From an uncultured Eubacteriales bacterium (GTDB lineage: Bacteria; Bacillota; Clostridia; Oscillospirales; Acutalibacteraceae), in assembly GCA_934476025.1 (NCBI GenBank), contig CAKSNI010000081.1:1-5689 (forward strand): a stretch of DNA of 5,689 nt, in the 5' to 3' direction. The translations under genes were made by a program, and so were the position numbers. Within the stretch, counting starts at the first letter, position 1; each line of letters begins with the position of its first letter. Below are positions 1 to 5,689 of this stretch, in pieces. The notes under the pieces were generated by a model. That model saw only the letters and a list, made by a program, of their open reading frames with translations. It had not been told where the DNA came from and ran no database searches.

Positions 1-189
1 AAGGACCTCCACATCGATAACGCCCTTCAGATCCACAAAGCTGACCCGATCACTGGCAAAATGCTCTTCAATATACGCAACCGTTTCACGGCCGCGCTTT
101 TCGGCAAATTCCCAGTTAAAAATGCCGGGCCGCGGTGTACAATCCCGGCGGAGCGGCACCAGGCCGATTTTTACATTATAGGATAACAT
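1..189 (-). CDS. N-terminal fragment of a probable L-fucose-isomerase-like sugar isomerase
   Basis: Only the first 63 residues are in the window; the gene runs off the left edge. The protein begins with a beta strand and the motif Lys-Ile-Gly-Leu-Val-Pro-Leu-Arg-Arg-Asp. A helix rich in charged residues follows (Trp-Glu-Phe-Ala-Glu-Lys-Arg), and then Val-Ser-Phe-Val-Asp-Leu-Lys. This Rossmann-like opening resembles COG2407, the L-fucose isomerase-related proteins, which interconvert aldoses and ketoses or have unassigned roles. The metal-binding and catalytic residues of that family lie beyond the visible part, so activity cannot be confirmed. The ATG at 187-189 is preceded by GGGAG 6 nt upstream, within the 18-nt gap after the kinase stop; this fixes the start well. 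Position after a sugar kinase fits a sugar-catabolic role. Other proteins with a similar alpha/beta opening cannot be ruled out. Confidence 0.5.
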   Translation of the reverse strand, partial: MLSYNVKIGLVPLRRDCTPRPGIFNWEFAEKRGRETVAYIEEHFASDRVSFVDLKGVIDVEVL

Positions 190-207
190 AGCAAACTCCC
201 TTTCCTG

Positions 208-1184
208 TCATAAATTTGAAACGGAAGAACCGTTTCGATAGTGTTCGACACGGCGGTTCAATTTTTCCTCATCAATAACCCCGGTAGTCAGGAACTGATT
301 GAGCATGGCTGCATCCGGTATTCCGGCGCGGCCGCCCATCCGGGTACATTTAATGGAAGAAACTCCGGTGGCATAGCGACAGGCACTTTCCGAATCCATT
401 CCGTCCAGATAGGCGACATCGAATGCCCCGTGGAAAACATCCCCTGCCCCGGTCGTATCGACAACTGGAACATCCATCGAAGCAACCGAAAATTCCTTTT
501 CGCCGTCAATCCCTATACATCCGTCGGCACCGAAGGTAAAGATCACGATTTGCGGCCCACGGGCCTGAACATACCGCATAACCTCTACCCGTTCGGTGTG
601 AGAAAGTTCGGCATAGGGTTTCTTTCCGAGGTGTTCGCACAGCCCGTTGAAATAATACTCCGACCCGATAAAAATATCGAAAATCCGATAGTTTTCATAA
701 ACATACGGGCGGTAATAGGCCGCGTCAACGCTCACCTTTCCGCCGGAGTCGTGAATAATATCCGCCGCCTTGCAGATCGCCTCATTGACAAACCCGACAT
801 GAATCATCCGTGCCGAACGGATATACTCTTCATCAATATCTTCCGGCAACAGTTCACGGCATTCCCCCGGTCGGCTGATAAAGGTCTTGTTTTTATCCGC
901 GCGTTCGGTAATACAAAGGCAGAAATTGCTGCGCTTGCCCTTTTCAATAATCAAATGGGAGGTATCAACATGATTGAATGAAAAATCCGCCGCAATCATT
1001 TTTCCGAAAATATCATCCCCGATTGCCCCGCAAAACGAAATGCGTTTTCCGAGATTTCCGGCTGCACGCCCTGAAAGCAGCAGTCATACATTCGGCTGCT
1101 GACCTGTTCCGGCATTTTTTCCAGTTCTATAACCAAGTCCTGACCCGGGGTTCCCAGACCGATGATATCATACTTTTTTTCCAT
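208..1184 (-). pseudogene. PfkB/ribokinase-family sugar kinase, frameshifted
   Basis: Two reading frames together make one PfkB carbohydrate kinase. The first starts at the ATG at 1184 with a typical N-terminal strand (Tyr-Asp-Ile-Ile-Gly-Leu-Gly, then Asp-Leu-Val) and runs to residue 39, Phe-Gln-Gly, near 1068; it then becomes nonsense and stops at 996-998. From about 1068 the next frame continues with Arg-Ala-Ala-Gly-Asn-Leu-Gly-Lys, then Phe-Cys-Gly-Ala-Ile-Gly-Asp-Asp-Ile-Phe-Gly, the usual third strand of the family. It goes on for 286 residues to the TGA at 208-210, including the C-terminal signature Asp-Thr-Thr-Gly-Ala-Gly-Asp (codons 459-439), whose last Asp is the catalytic base. The glycine-rich Gly-Gly-x-x-Ala-x-Asn segment expected between the halves is missing, about eight or nine residues. 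A deletion of size 1 mod 3 would explain both the shift and the gap; an assembly or sequencing error would too. If intact it would phosphorylate a sugar or keto-sugar acid. The sugar isomerase gene follows after 18 nt. Confidence 0.8.
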
Positions 1185-1190
1185 AAAATG

Positions 1191-1194
1191 CCTC
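1191..1194 (-). promoter_or_regulatory. Shine-Dalgarno site of the PfkB kinase, overlapping the ALDH stop codon
   Basis: Read on the minus strand this is GAGG, 6 nt before the ATG at 1184. Its first bases are shared with the TGA stop of the aldehyde dehydrogenase. It favours the ATG at 1184 over the GTG at 1196 that overlaps the same stop, and suggests translational coupling of the two genes. Confidence 0.65.
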
Positions 1195-2611
1195 ACGGAA
1201 TAATGGAAAGAAATTTAAAATCATAGTATTCTTCCAAAGACCATTTGGATTTATCACAGCCGACACCGGACTGTTTATGGCCCGGATGGGGAGAAAACTC
1301 ACTGCCGGCCGCGCCGTTAACAAAGATTTCCCCGGCGTTGACGCCATCCATATACTGAGTCATTTCCCGGGAATCATGGCCAAAGAAATATGCCGAAAGG
1401 CCGAAAATCGTATGATTGGATTTTTCGATGGCCTCTTCAAGGGTATCAAACGGCTGAACCGGAATAATCGGCCCGAAAATTTCTTCTTTGGAAACTGCCA
1501 TATCGTCGGTAACATCCTTCAGGAACGCCGGCGTCATAAAGCTGCCTTTGGAGAATTCCGGCGGAACCGTTCCGCCCATGACCAACTTAGCTCCCCGATC
1601 GGTGGCATCCTTGATCAATCCGAGCATCCGATCACGAGCTTTCTTATTGATGACCGGCCCCATGATATAACCTTCGTCTTTCCCACTGCCGAGTTTCACC
1701 TTCGACAATTCCGCGGCAATCTTCTCACACAGAGATTCATAAACGCTTCTGTGGATATAAATGCGGTTATAATTCACGCAGGTCTGGCCGGCAAAGCCGA
1801 CTTTTTTAGCCACGATATTGGCAGCCGTGGCATCGAGATCCGCATCCGGCATAATGACAACCGGCGCGTTTCCGCCAAGTTCCAGCGAATATTTCTTCAC
1901 CGAAGTCGAGCCCTGATTCATCACAGCCAGGCCGGTTTCGTAAGAGCCAATCAGTGTGAGCATTCTCGGAATCGGGCTTTCGTTGAGAGTTTTAGCAACC
2001 TGAGAAGACGGACCGGCGAGAATGTTAATAACGCCGGACGGGAATCCGATGCTTTCCGCAATCTTCCCGAGATACAGAGTTGCCAGCGGCGTTTCGCTGG
2101 AGGGCTTGATGATACAGGTACAGCCCGAAGCAACCGCCGGAGCCAGTTTAATGCCGCAGTTGCCGAGCGGATAGTTCCAGGCAAGATGGCCGACAGCAAC
2201 CCCGATCGGCACCCGCTGAACAATATGGTAAGCACCTTTGGGAGATGTCAACACCTCCCCGTTCATCCGTTGTGCTTCGTCCGCATAGTATTTCAGACTG
2301 ATCAAAAACCAATCCACATCGCCGCAGGCGGCTGCATAAGGCCGGCCGGATTCGGCCGATACCAAATCAATCAGTCGGTCCCGTTCCGCCAAACAGGCTT
2401 CCCGGTAACGGTACAGCCAGGCTGCGCGTTCACCTACCGGCACCCGGGACCAGGTTTCAAAGGCCCGTTCCGCCGCTTTCAGGGTTTCTTCCGTTTGTTC
2501 CTTGGTAGCTCCGCAATATTCCCCGACCACTTCATCGGTTGCCGGATTGTATACCTTCAGCACACGGCCAAGGCCGTCTGTCAGCTTCCCATTGATATAT
2601 TGTTGAAACAT
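1193..2611 (-). CDS. NAD(P)-dependent aldehyde dehydrogenase (ALDH superfamily), 472 aa
   Basis: This enzyme oxidises an aldehyde to a carboxylate in the cytoplasm. The ALDH catalytic set is present: Asn146 in Ala-Trp-Asn-Tyr-Pro-Leu, Lys169 in Ile-Ile-Lys-Pro-Ser-Ser-Glu-Thr-Pro, general-base Glu244 in Leu-Glu-Leu-Gly-Gly-Asn-Ala-Pro, nucleophile Cys278 in Gly-Gln-Thr-Cys, and Glu377 in Lys-Glu-Glu-Ile-Phe-Gly-Pro. The N-terminal Asn-Pro-Ala-Thr-Asp-Glu segment is typical of the succinate-semialdehyde, glycolaldehyde and lactaldehyde dehydrogenase group. The common Phe-Thr-Gly-Ser cofactor motif is Leu-Ile-Gly-Ser (220-223), and the residues after Cys278 are Val-Asn-Tyr rather than a small-residue pair; both are variations near cofactor or substrate. 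Length is normal. The ATG at 2609-2611 has AAAGG about 9 nt upstream, only 15 nt after the enolase paralogue ends. The TGA stop overlaps the ribosome-binding site of the next gene, so translation is probably coupled. A likely substrate is the aldehyde released by the aldolase, but the sequence does not specify it. Confidence 0.92.
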   Translation of the reverse strand: MFQQYINGKLTDGLGRVLKVYNPATDEVVGEYCGATKEQTEETLKAAERAFETWSRVPVGERAAWLYRYREACLAERDRLIDLVSAESGRPYAAACGDVDWFLISLKYYADEAQRMNGEVLTSPKGAYHIVQRVPIGVAVGHLAWNYPLGNCGIKLAPAVASGCTCIIKPSSETPLATLYLGKIAESIGFPSGVINILAGPSSQVAKTLNESPIPRMLTLIGSYETGLAVMNQGSTSVKKYSLELGGNAPVVIMPDADLDATAANIVAKKVGFAGQTCVNYNRIYIHRSVYESLCEKIAAELSKVKLGSGKDEGYIMGPVINKKARDRMLGLIKDATDRGAKLVMGGTVPPEFSKGSFMTPAFLKDVTDDMAVSKEEIFGPIIPVQPFDTLEEAIEKSNHTIFGLSAYFFGHDSREMTQYMDGVNAGEIFVNGAAGSEFSPHPGHKQSGVGCDKSKWSLEEYYDFKFLSIIP

Positions 2612-2626
2612 GGCAAAGTTCCTTTC

Positions 2627-3928
2627 TTATCCCATTTCGTCGGCCCGCGCTTGATTCTTGAAGCCTTTCAGCCCCCGGGCGCCGATAAATTTTGCGCTGC
2701 TGCCGAGTTCGGCTTCAATTTCAAGGAAGCGGTTTCCGCGGTCACCGATTCCGCTTTCCCGAACGGATCCGGCGTTAATTCCCACAGCATAATCCGCAAT
2801 GGCGGCGCCTTCCCCGCGGCTGTCCGACGGCATCACGGCATATCCGAATTTATACGCATACTGAATCATTTCCAGCGCTTCGGTAATGGTACCGATCTGA
2901 TTTACTTTCAGCAAAATCGCATTGGCTGCCCCTTTGGAAATCCCGTAGGCGACACGCTTGGGGTTGGTGGTAAACAAATCATCCCCTACGATCTGAATGC
3001 CGCTTTCCCGGGTAAGAGCCGCGGTTGTATCATAATCATCCTCGTTAAAAGGATCTTCGATGATAACAAAGGGATAATCCCGAATGATCTGCAGATAGAA
3101 ATCGTAAAGTTGTTCCTTGGTTTTGGGAGTTTTATCAAACAGGCCGTAATACTTGCCGTCCTCTTTGTTGTGATAGGTATCGGTGGCAACATCCATCTGG
3201 AAGCCGATTTTCCCCTCATAACCGGCCTCAATCACCGTTTTGAGCATATCCTCCCAGATTTCCCGGTCACAATTGTAAACGCCTTCCGGAATCACGACGA
3301 AATCACGGATATTCGGCGCACCGCCGAACTTTTTCCGCATTTTTTCCGCCCAACGGGTGTGAACTTCCCAGCAGGCGTAAGAGGCTTCGCTGAAGGTTTT
3401 GAACCCGTAGCAGGCGATGGACATGGTGGGCTTTCCGCCCGGGGTGGTGATACCGCCGCCGTACCGTTCGTGCCCAGCAACCATTGCTACACCGGGAACC
3501 GGCAGATACATTGCTCCCGCCCCACCGATGTGACGGTAAAGCGGAATGCCGAGAGCGTTGGCACCGGCCTTCAACACCGCCGCCGAAACGGCAGCCGTTG
3601 CGTTACCGCCCAGCTTTGTTTTAGCATCCGGTTCCAAATTCAGCATAGCGCGATCCACTGCCTGCTGATTGGCGGCATCCATGCCGATGATGGCCGGCGC
3701 AATGATGCGATCAACATGATCTACGGCGTTCTGAACGCCTTTTCCGCCAAACATTTTTCCGCCGTCAAACGCAAACTCCACTTCGTGGGTTCCCATGGAA
3801 ATGCCCGAAGTGCACATACCTCTGCCGACGGCTCCGTTTTCCGTGGTAACGATTGCCTCTACTCCGGGTTTTCCGCGGTTGGTATAAACCTGTCTAGCCA
3901 CAACCGATTGAATGGCCGTACCGTACAT
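2627..3928 (-). CDS. Enolase paralogue with altered active site, putative acid-sugar lyase/dehydratase, 433 aa
   Basis: The protein aligns end to end with phosphopyruvate hydratase (about 430 aa) but is unlikely to be the housekeeping enzyme. Retained features: the Ser-Gly-x-Ser catalytic loop (Ser41-Ser44), three Mg2+ ligands (Asp246 in Gln-Met-Asp, Glu291 in Ile-Ile-Glu-Asp, Asp316 in Val-Gly-Asp-Asp), the general-base lysine Lys341 in Leu-Leu-Lys-Val-Asn-Gln-Ile-Gly, and probably a catalytic glutamate, Glu215. Changed features: the near-invariant Ser-His-Arg-Ser-Gly-Glu is Ser368-Asp-Ser-Arg-Gly-Glu with two residues missing after it; the second catalytic Glu (E168 in yeast) aligns with Thr168; the N-terminal Asp-Ser-Arg-Gly is Thr-Asn-Arg-Gly; the Asn-Gly-Gly-Glu-His loop is Ala-Gly-His-Glu-Arg; the substrate-binding Lys after the Ser-Asp-Arg motif is replaced within a 3-residue-shorter segment. 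The lost His, Arg and Ser contact substrate or phosphate in true enolases. AAGGAG lies 8 nt before the ATG. Context points to dehydration of a sugar acid, but this is a hypothesis. Confidence 0.85.
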   Translation of the reverse strand: MYGTAIQSVVARQVYTNRGKPGVEAIVTTENGAVGRGMCTSGISMGTHEVEFAFDGGKMFGGKGVQNAVDHVDRIIAPAIIGMDAANQQAVDRAMLNLEPDAKTKLGGNATAAVSAAVLKAGANALGIPLYRHIGGAGAMYLPVPGVAMVAGHERYGGGITTPGGKPTMSIACYGFKTFSEASYACWEVHTRWAEKMRKKFGGAPNIRDFVVIPEGVYNCDREIWEDMLKTVIEAGYEGKIGFQMDVATDTYHNKEDGKYYGLFDKTPKTKEQLYDFYLQIIRDYPFVIIEDPFNEDDYDTTAALTRESGIQIVGDDLFTTNPKRVAYGISKGAANAILLKVNQIGTITEALEMIQYAYKFGYAVMPSDSRGEGAAIADYAVGINAGSVRESGIGDRGNRFLEIEAELGSSAKFIGARGLKGFKNQARADEMG

Positions 3929-3973
3929 AATTCATTCTCCTTTTTATGTTTCATTAAACAAGCCGGCAATTCA

Positions 3974-4819
3974 TCAGAACATAATCTGATCCGGATCCGG
4001 CACATCCACCCCGGCCTGCAGGCCGGAAATGGTCAGCATATCCTCACGGCTGATTTCAAAATCAAATATTTCGGTATTCTCTTTGATTCTCATCGGGTTG
4101 GCCGACTTCGGAAGGGAAACAAAGCCCATCTGCAGGCACCAACGCAGACAAATCTGACCCACAGATTTACGATATTTGGCAGCCAGTTGCCGCATGGTTT
4201 CGTTGGCAAAGATAGCTCCGGTACCAAACGGACTGTAGGCTTCCACAACAATGTTGTTTTTGCGGCAATATTCCACTGCTTCCGGCTGAGTGACACCCGG
4301 GCAGAGCTTCAGCTGATTGACCATCGGCAGAACCGTTGCGGTTTCCATCAGTGCTTCGATGTGATGCGGCATAAAATTGCTCACACCGATCGCGCGGATT
4401 TTTCCGGCTTTGTACAGTTCTTCAAAGGCTTTCCATGTCTGCTGCATCGCCGGTTTCCAGGTGCCGCGGTACTGCACCGGAATGGGCCAATGAATGAGGT
4501 ACAAATCCAAATAGTCCAGGCCCAGACGGGACAGAGTTCTTTCGAACGCCTCCATGGTTGCGTCATAGCCGTGATGCGCGTTTCTGAGCTTGCTGGTCAC
4601 GAAAATTTCCGAACGGTCCAGGCCGCAGTCGCGGATCCCGTTCCCCACGCCAAGTTCATTTCCGTAAGCGGCTGCCGTATCAAAAAGACGGTAGCCGTGG
4701 GACAGAGCGGAAAGAACGGAAATTCGAGCTGTTTCGTTATTGGACTGCCAGGTTCCGAGCCCCATGCAGGGGATTTTTACGCCGTTATATGTTTCGAAAG
4801 TATCGGTAATGGAATTCAT
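3974..4819 (-). CDS. Aldo/keto reductase, AKR5-like (2,5-diketo-D-gluconate reductase type), 281 aa
   Basis: This is an NADPH-preferring TIM-barrel oxidoreductase that reduces an aldehyde or ketone to an alcohol. The catalytic tetrad is complete: Asp47 and Tyr52 in the Phe-Asp-Thr-Ala-Ala-Ala-Tyr-Gly motif, Lys77 in Thr-Ser-Lys-Leu, and His110 in Leu-Ile-His-Trp-Pro. Cofactor signatures are also present: Gly-Val-Ser-Asn-Phe at 145-149, Asn168-Gln169, and Leu-Pro-Lys238-Ser239 followed by Arg244, the positions that hold the 2'-phosphate of NADPH in this family. Length is normal for bacterial AKR5 members. The usual 'NQIEYHP' region reads Asn-Gln-Leu-Lys-Leu-Cys-Pro, a variation near the substrate pocket. 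The ATG at 4817-4819 has a strong GGAGGAG 5 nt upstream, inside the 17-nt gap after the aldolase. It probably reduces the aldehyde product of the aldolase or a keto-sugar earlier in the pathway. The family is secure; the substrate is inferred only from context. Confidence 0.92.
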   Translation of the reverse strand: MNSITDTFETYNGVKIPCMGLGTWQSNNETARISVLSALSHGYRLFDTAAAYGNELGVGNGIRDCGLDRSEIFVTSKLRNAHHGYDATMEAFERTLSRLGLDYLDLYLIHWPIPVQYRGTWKPAMQQTWKAFEELYKAGKIRAIGVSNFMPHHIEALMETATVLPMVNQLKLCPGVTQPEAVEYCRKNNIVVEAYSPFGTGAIFANETMRQLAAKYRKSVGQICLRWCLQMGFVSLPKSANPMRIKENTEIFDFEISREDMLTISGLQAGVDVPDPDQIMF

Positions 4820-4836
4820 ACATTCTCCTCCGCAAA

Positions 4837-5499
4837 TCAGCGATTGGCCAAAGAGGCCCGATAATCCAGTGCATCATTGATGGTTTTCCGGGTATTCAGA
4901 ACAATCTGTTTGTAGTTCTTCTCCCGGATGGCATTGTGTTCGGCAAACATCCAGTCACCGCCGCAAGCCAGAGTGTTTTTATGAGCCAGAAGCGGCAGGA
5001 AGTTTTTGCCGTCCAGCCCGCCGGTAACAACCCATTCCACATTTCCGAACGGGCCGTTGTTAAACTGCGCCAGAATTTCGTTACCGCCCATCTGATAAAT
5101 CGGGAAGAACTTCACGATATTGATGCCGCATTCCAGAGCCGCCATGATTTCGGTAGCGGTCACACAGCCCGGCAAAACCGAAATTCCGTTTTCGTTGCAG
5201 AATTCCACAACACTGCGGTTAAAGCCCGGCATTACAACAAATTTCGCGCCCAGGTCCACAACGCGTTTTGCCTGTTCCAGATTGAGAACCGTTCCGGCAC
5301 CAACCGTCAGTTCCGGAACTTCTTTGGCTACATTCTTGAGCATCTCATACGAATTTTCGTTTCTCATCAGGATTTCGCATACCGGCAGACCGCCTTCAAC
5401 CAAAGCCGATGCGGCAGGAACAGCCGTGTCAATTTCGGTTGTGGCGATGATCGGGCAAATCCCGGTGGTTTTGAGTACTCCATACATTACTTGATCCAT
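4837..5499 (-). CDS. KDPG/KHG-type class I pyruvate aldolase (Eda-like), 220 aa
   Basis: This should be a TIM-barrel, Schiff-base aldolase that splits a 2-keto-3-deoxy acid into pyruvate and an aldehyde; it is presumably cytoplasmic. Its 220 residues are close to the roughly 213 of E. coli Eda. The family landmarks are in order: Glu42 in the first catalytic strand, Arg46, Gly-Ala-Gly-Thr ending at Thr70, Pro91-Gly92, Pro110-Gly111 with the following Thr-Ala-Thr-Glu, Schiff-base Lys130 in Lys-Phe-Phe-Pro, Thr159-Gly-Gly, and Gly180-Gly181-Asp182-Trp183. Asp182 aligns with the E. coli phosphate-pocket serine (S184), so the native substrate may not carry phosphate at the usual place. The start chosen is the ATG at 5497-5499, preceded by AAGGAG 9 nt upstream. 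An in-frame ATG at 5655 would run through the upstream dehydrogenase tail and gives an N-terminus unlike the family. The aldo/keto reductase follows after 17 nt. The fold and class are secure; the substrate is unknown. Confidence 0.9.
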   Translation of the reverse strand: MDQVMYGVLKTTGICPIIATTEIDTAVPAASALVEGGLPVCEILMRNENSYEMLKNVAKEVPELTVGAGTVLNLEQAKRVVDLGAKFVVMPGFNRSVVEFCNENGISVLPGCVTATEIMAALECGINIVKFFPIYQMGGNEILAQFNNGPFGNVEWVVTGGLDGKNFLPLLAHKNTLACGGDWMFAEHNAIREKNYKQIVLNTRKTINDALDYRASLANR

Positions 5500-5508
5500 G
5501 ATAATTAT

Positions 5509-5514
5509 CTCCTT
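5509..5514 (-). promoter_or_regulatory. Shine-Dalgarno site of the Eda-like aldolase
   Basis: Read on the minus strand this is AAGGAG, 9 nt before the ATG at 5499. It decides the aldolase start in favour of 5499 rather than the longer in-frame ATG at 5655. Confidence 0.75.
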
Positions 5515-5537
5515 TTTGATATTGTTTGAAGGTTTGA

Positions 5538-5689
5538 TTAACCGATTGTTTCCAGAACAACGCCGGTCATATCGGAGAGTTTTTTCAGGCTGGCGGCCAT
5601 CGCATCGGTCAGTTCGATTTCCCCGTTGGCCAAAGCCATATCGCGTTTTTGCCATTCCATTTCGCCCGGCTGATAAATTTGAGAAGCAT
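5538..5689 (-). CDS. C-terminal fragment of an Ldh_2-family (malate/L-lactate dehydrogenase type) oxidoreductase
   Basis: Only the last 49 residues and a TAA stop lie in the window; the gene continues past the right edge. The frame reads through a Tyr-Gln-Pro-Gly-Glu stretch, then Glu-Trp-Gln-Lys-Arg, a Gly-Glu-Ile-Glu-Leu-Thr turn and a final amphipathic helix. This matches, from memory, the typical C-terminus of the Ldh_2 family: a PGE motif, a charged helix, a short 'GI.L' segment and a last helix. Known members are NAD(P)-dependent reductases/dehydrogenases of 2-keto and 2-hydroxy acids such as malate, L-lactate, ureidoglycolate and 2,3-diketo-L-gulonate. They form their own fold, unrelated to classical lactate dehydrogenase. 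Catalytic residues are outside the window, so substrate cannot be judged. The stop lies 38 nt before the aldolase start, consistent with one transcript. The family call rests on a short tail and is moderate. Confidence 0.6.
   Translation of the reverse strand, partial: ASQIYQPGEMEWQKRDMALANGEIELTDAMAASLKKLSDMTGVVLETIG

Noticed and set aside
241..981. Plus-strand open frame of 246 codons opposite the kinase
   Set aside because: The opposite strand encodes clear PfkB motifs, including the Asp-Thr-Thr-Gly-Ala-Gly-Asp signature; the plus-strand translation matches nothing I recognise.
996..1083. Programmed ribosomal frameshifting joining the two kinase frames
   Set aside because: There is no slippery heptamer at the junction, and a conserved block of about eight or nine residues is missing, which recoding would not restore.
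1184..1196. GTG start at 1196 for the kinase
   Set aside because: The ATG at 1184 has GAGG at 6-nt spacing and begins directly at the usual PfkB first strand.
3929..3973. Possible terminator or promoter in the 45-nt gap after the aldo/keto reductase
   Set aside because: Only a short GCCGGC palindrome and the next ribosome-binding site are present, with no stem-loop plus T-tract and no convincing -35/-10 pair.
1277..4864. A 1195-codon open frame on the plus strand, antisense to three genes
   Set aside because: It lies opposite well-conserved enzymes, its translation has no recognisable domain and is rich in His, Arg, Asn and Phe as expected of an antisense shadow, and the codon preferences of the minus-strand genes explain the lack of stops.
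4936..5529. Plus-strand open frame of 197 codons opposite the aldolase
   Set aside because: It is antisense to the conserved Eda-like gene and has no family features of its own.
5500..5655. 52-residue N-terminal extension of the aldolase from an ATG at 5655
   Set aside because: It overlaps the dehydrogenase tail in another frame, has no homology to Eda N-termini, and a good ribosome-binding site precedes the ATG at 5499.

Overview
The window holds one run of seven genes, all on the minus strand, so transcription goes from high to low coordinates. Both end genes are cut by the window edges. Gaps between genes are 45 nt or less (17 nt or less in several places). Every complete gene, and the start at the left edge, has a purine-rich Shine-Dalgarno sequence at normal spacing. 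I see no promoter, terminator, tRNA, rRNA, CRISPR array, insertion sequence or repeat family. This looks like the middle of a single catabolic operon.

In transcription order the genes are: (1) the C-terminal tail of an Ldh_2-type (malate/L-lactate dehydrogenase family) oxidoreductase, 5538-5689; (2) a class I KDPG/KHG-type pyruvate aldolase, 4837-5499; (3) an AKR5-like aldo/keto reductase, 3974-4819; (4) an enolase paralogue with a rearranged active site, 2627-3928; (5) an NAD(P)-dependent aldehyde dehydrogenase, 1193-2611; (6) a PfkB/ribokinase-family sugar kinase broken by a frameshift, 208-1184; (7) the first 63 residues of a probable L-fucose-isomerase-like sugar isomerase, 1-189.

The gene set reads as breakdown of an unusual sugar or sugar acid. 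Isomerase, kinase and dehydrogenase functions would feed a sugar acid. A dehydratase would make a 2-keto-3-deoxy acid, the Eda-like aldolase would split it into pyruvate plus an aldehyde, and the aldehyde dehydrogenase and aldo/keto reductase would oxidise or reduce that aldehyde. No conventional sugar-acid dehydratase (IlvD/Edd or mannonate/galactarate-dehydratase type) is visible. The enolase paralogue is the obvious candidate for that step. It keeps the enolase metal ligands and catalytic lysine but has lost the residues that bind the phosphate of 2-phosphoglycerate. The aldolase also has an acidic residue where the E. coli enzyme has a phosphate-pocket serine. Together these suggest, by inference only, a pathway through non-phosphorylated or differently substituted intermediates.

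The organism is a bacterium of moderate GC (about 50 per cent by eye) with strong Shine-Dalgarno use. The sugar-catabolic gene mix and protein style remind me of Lentisphaerota/Victivallales or other gut-type anaerobes, but this is an impression and cannot be established from the window.
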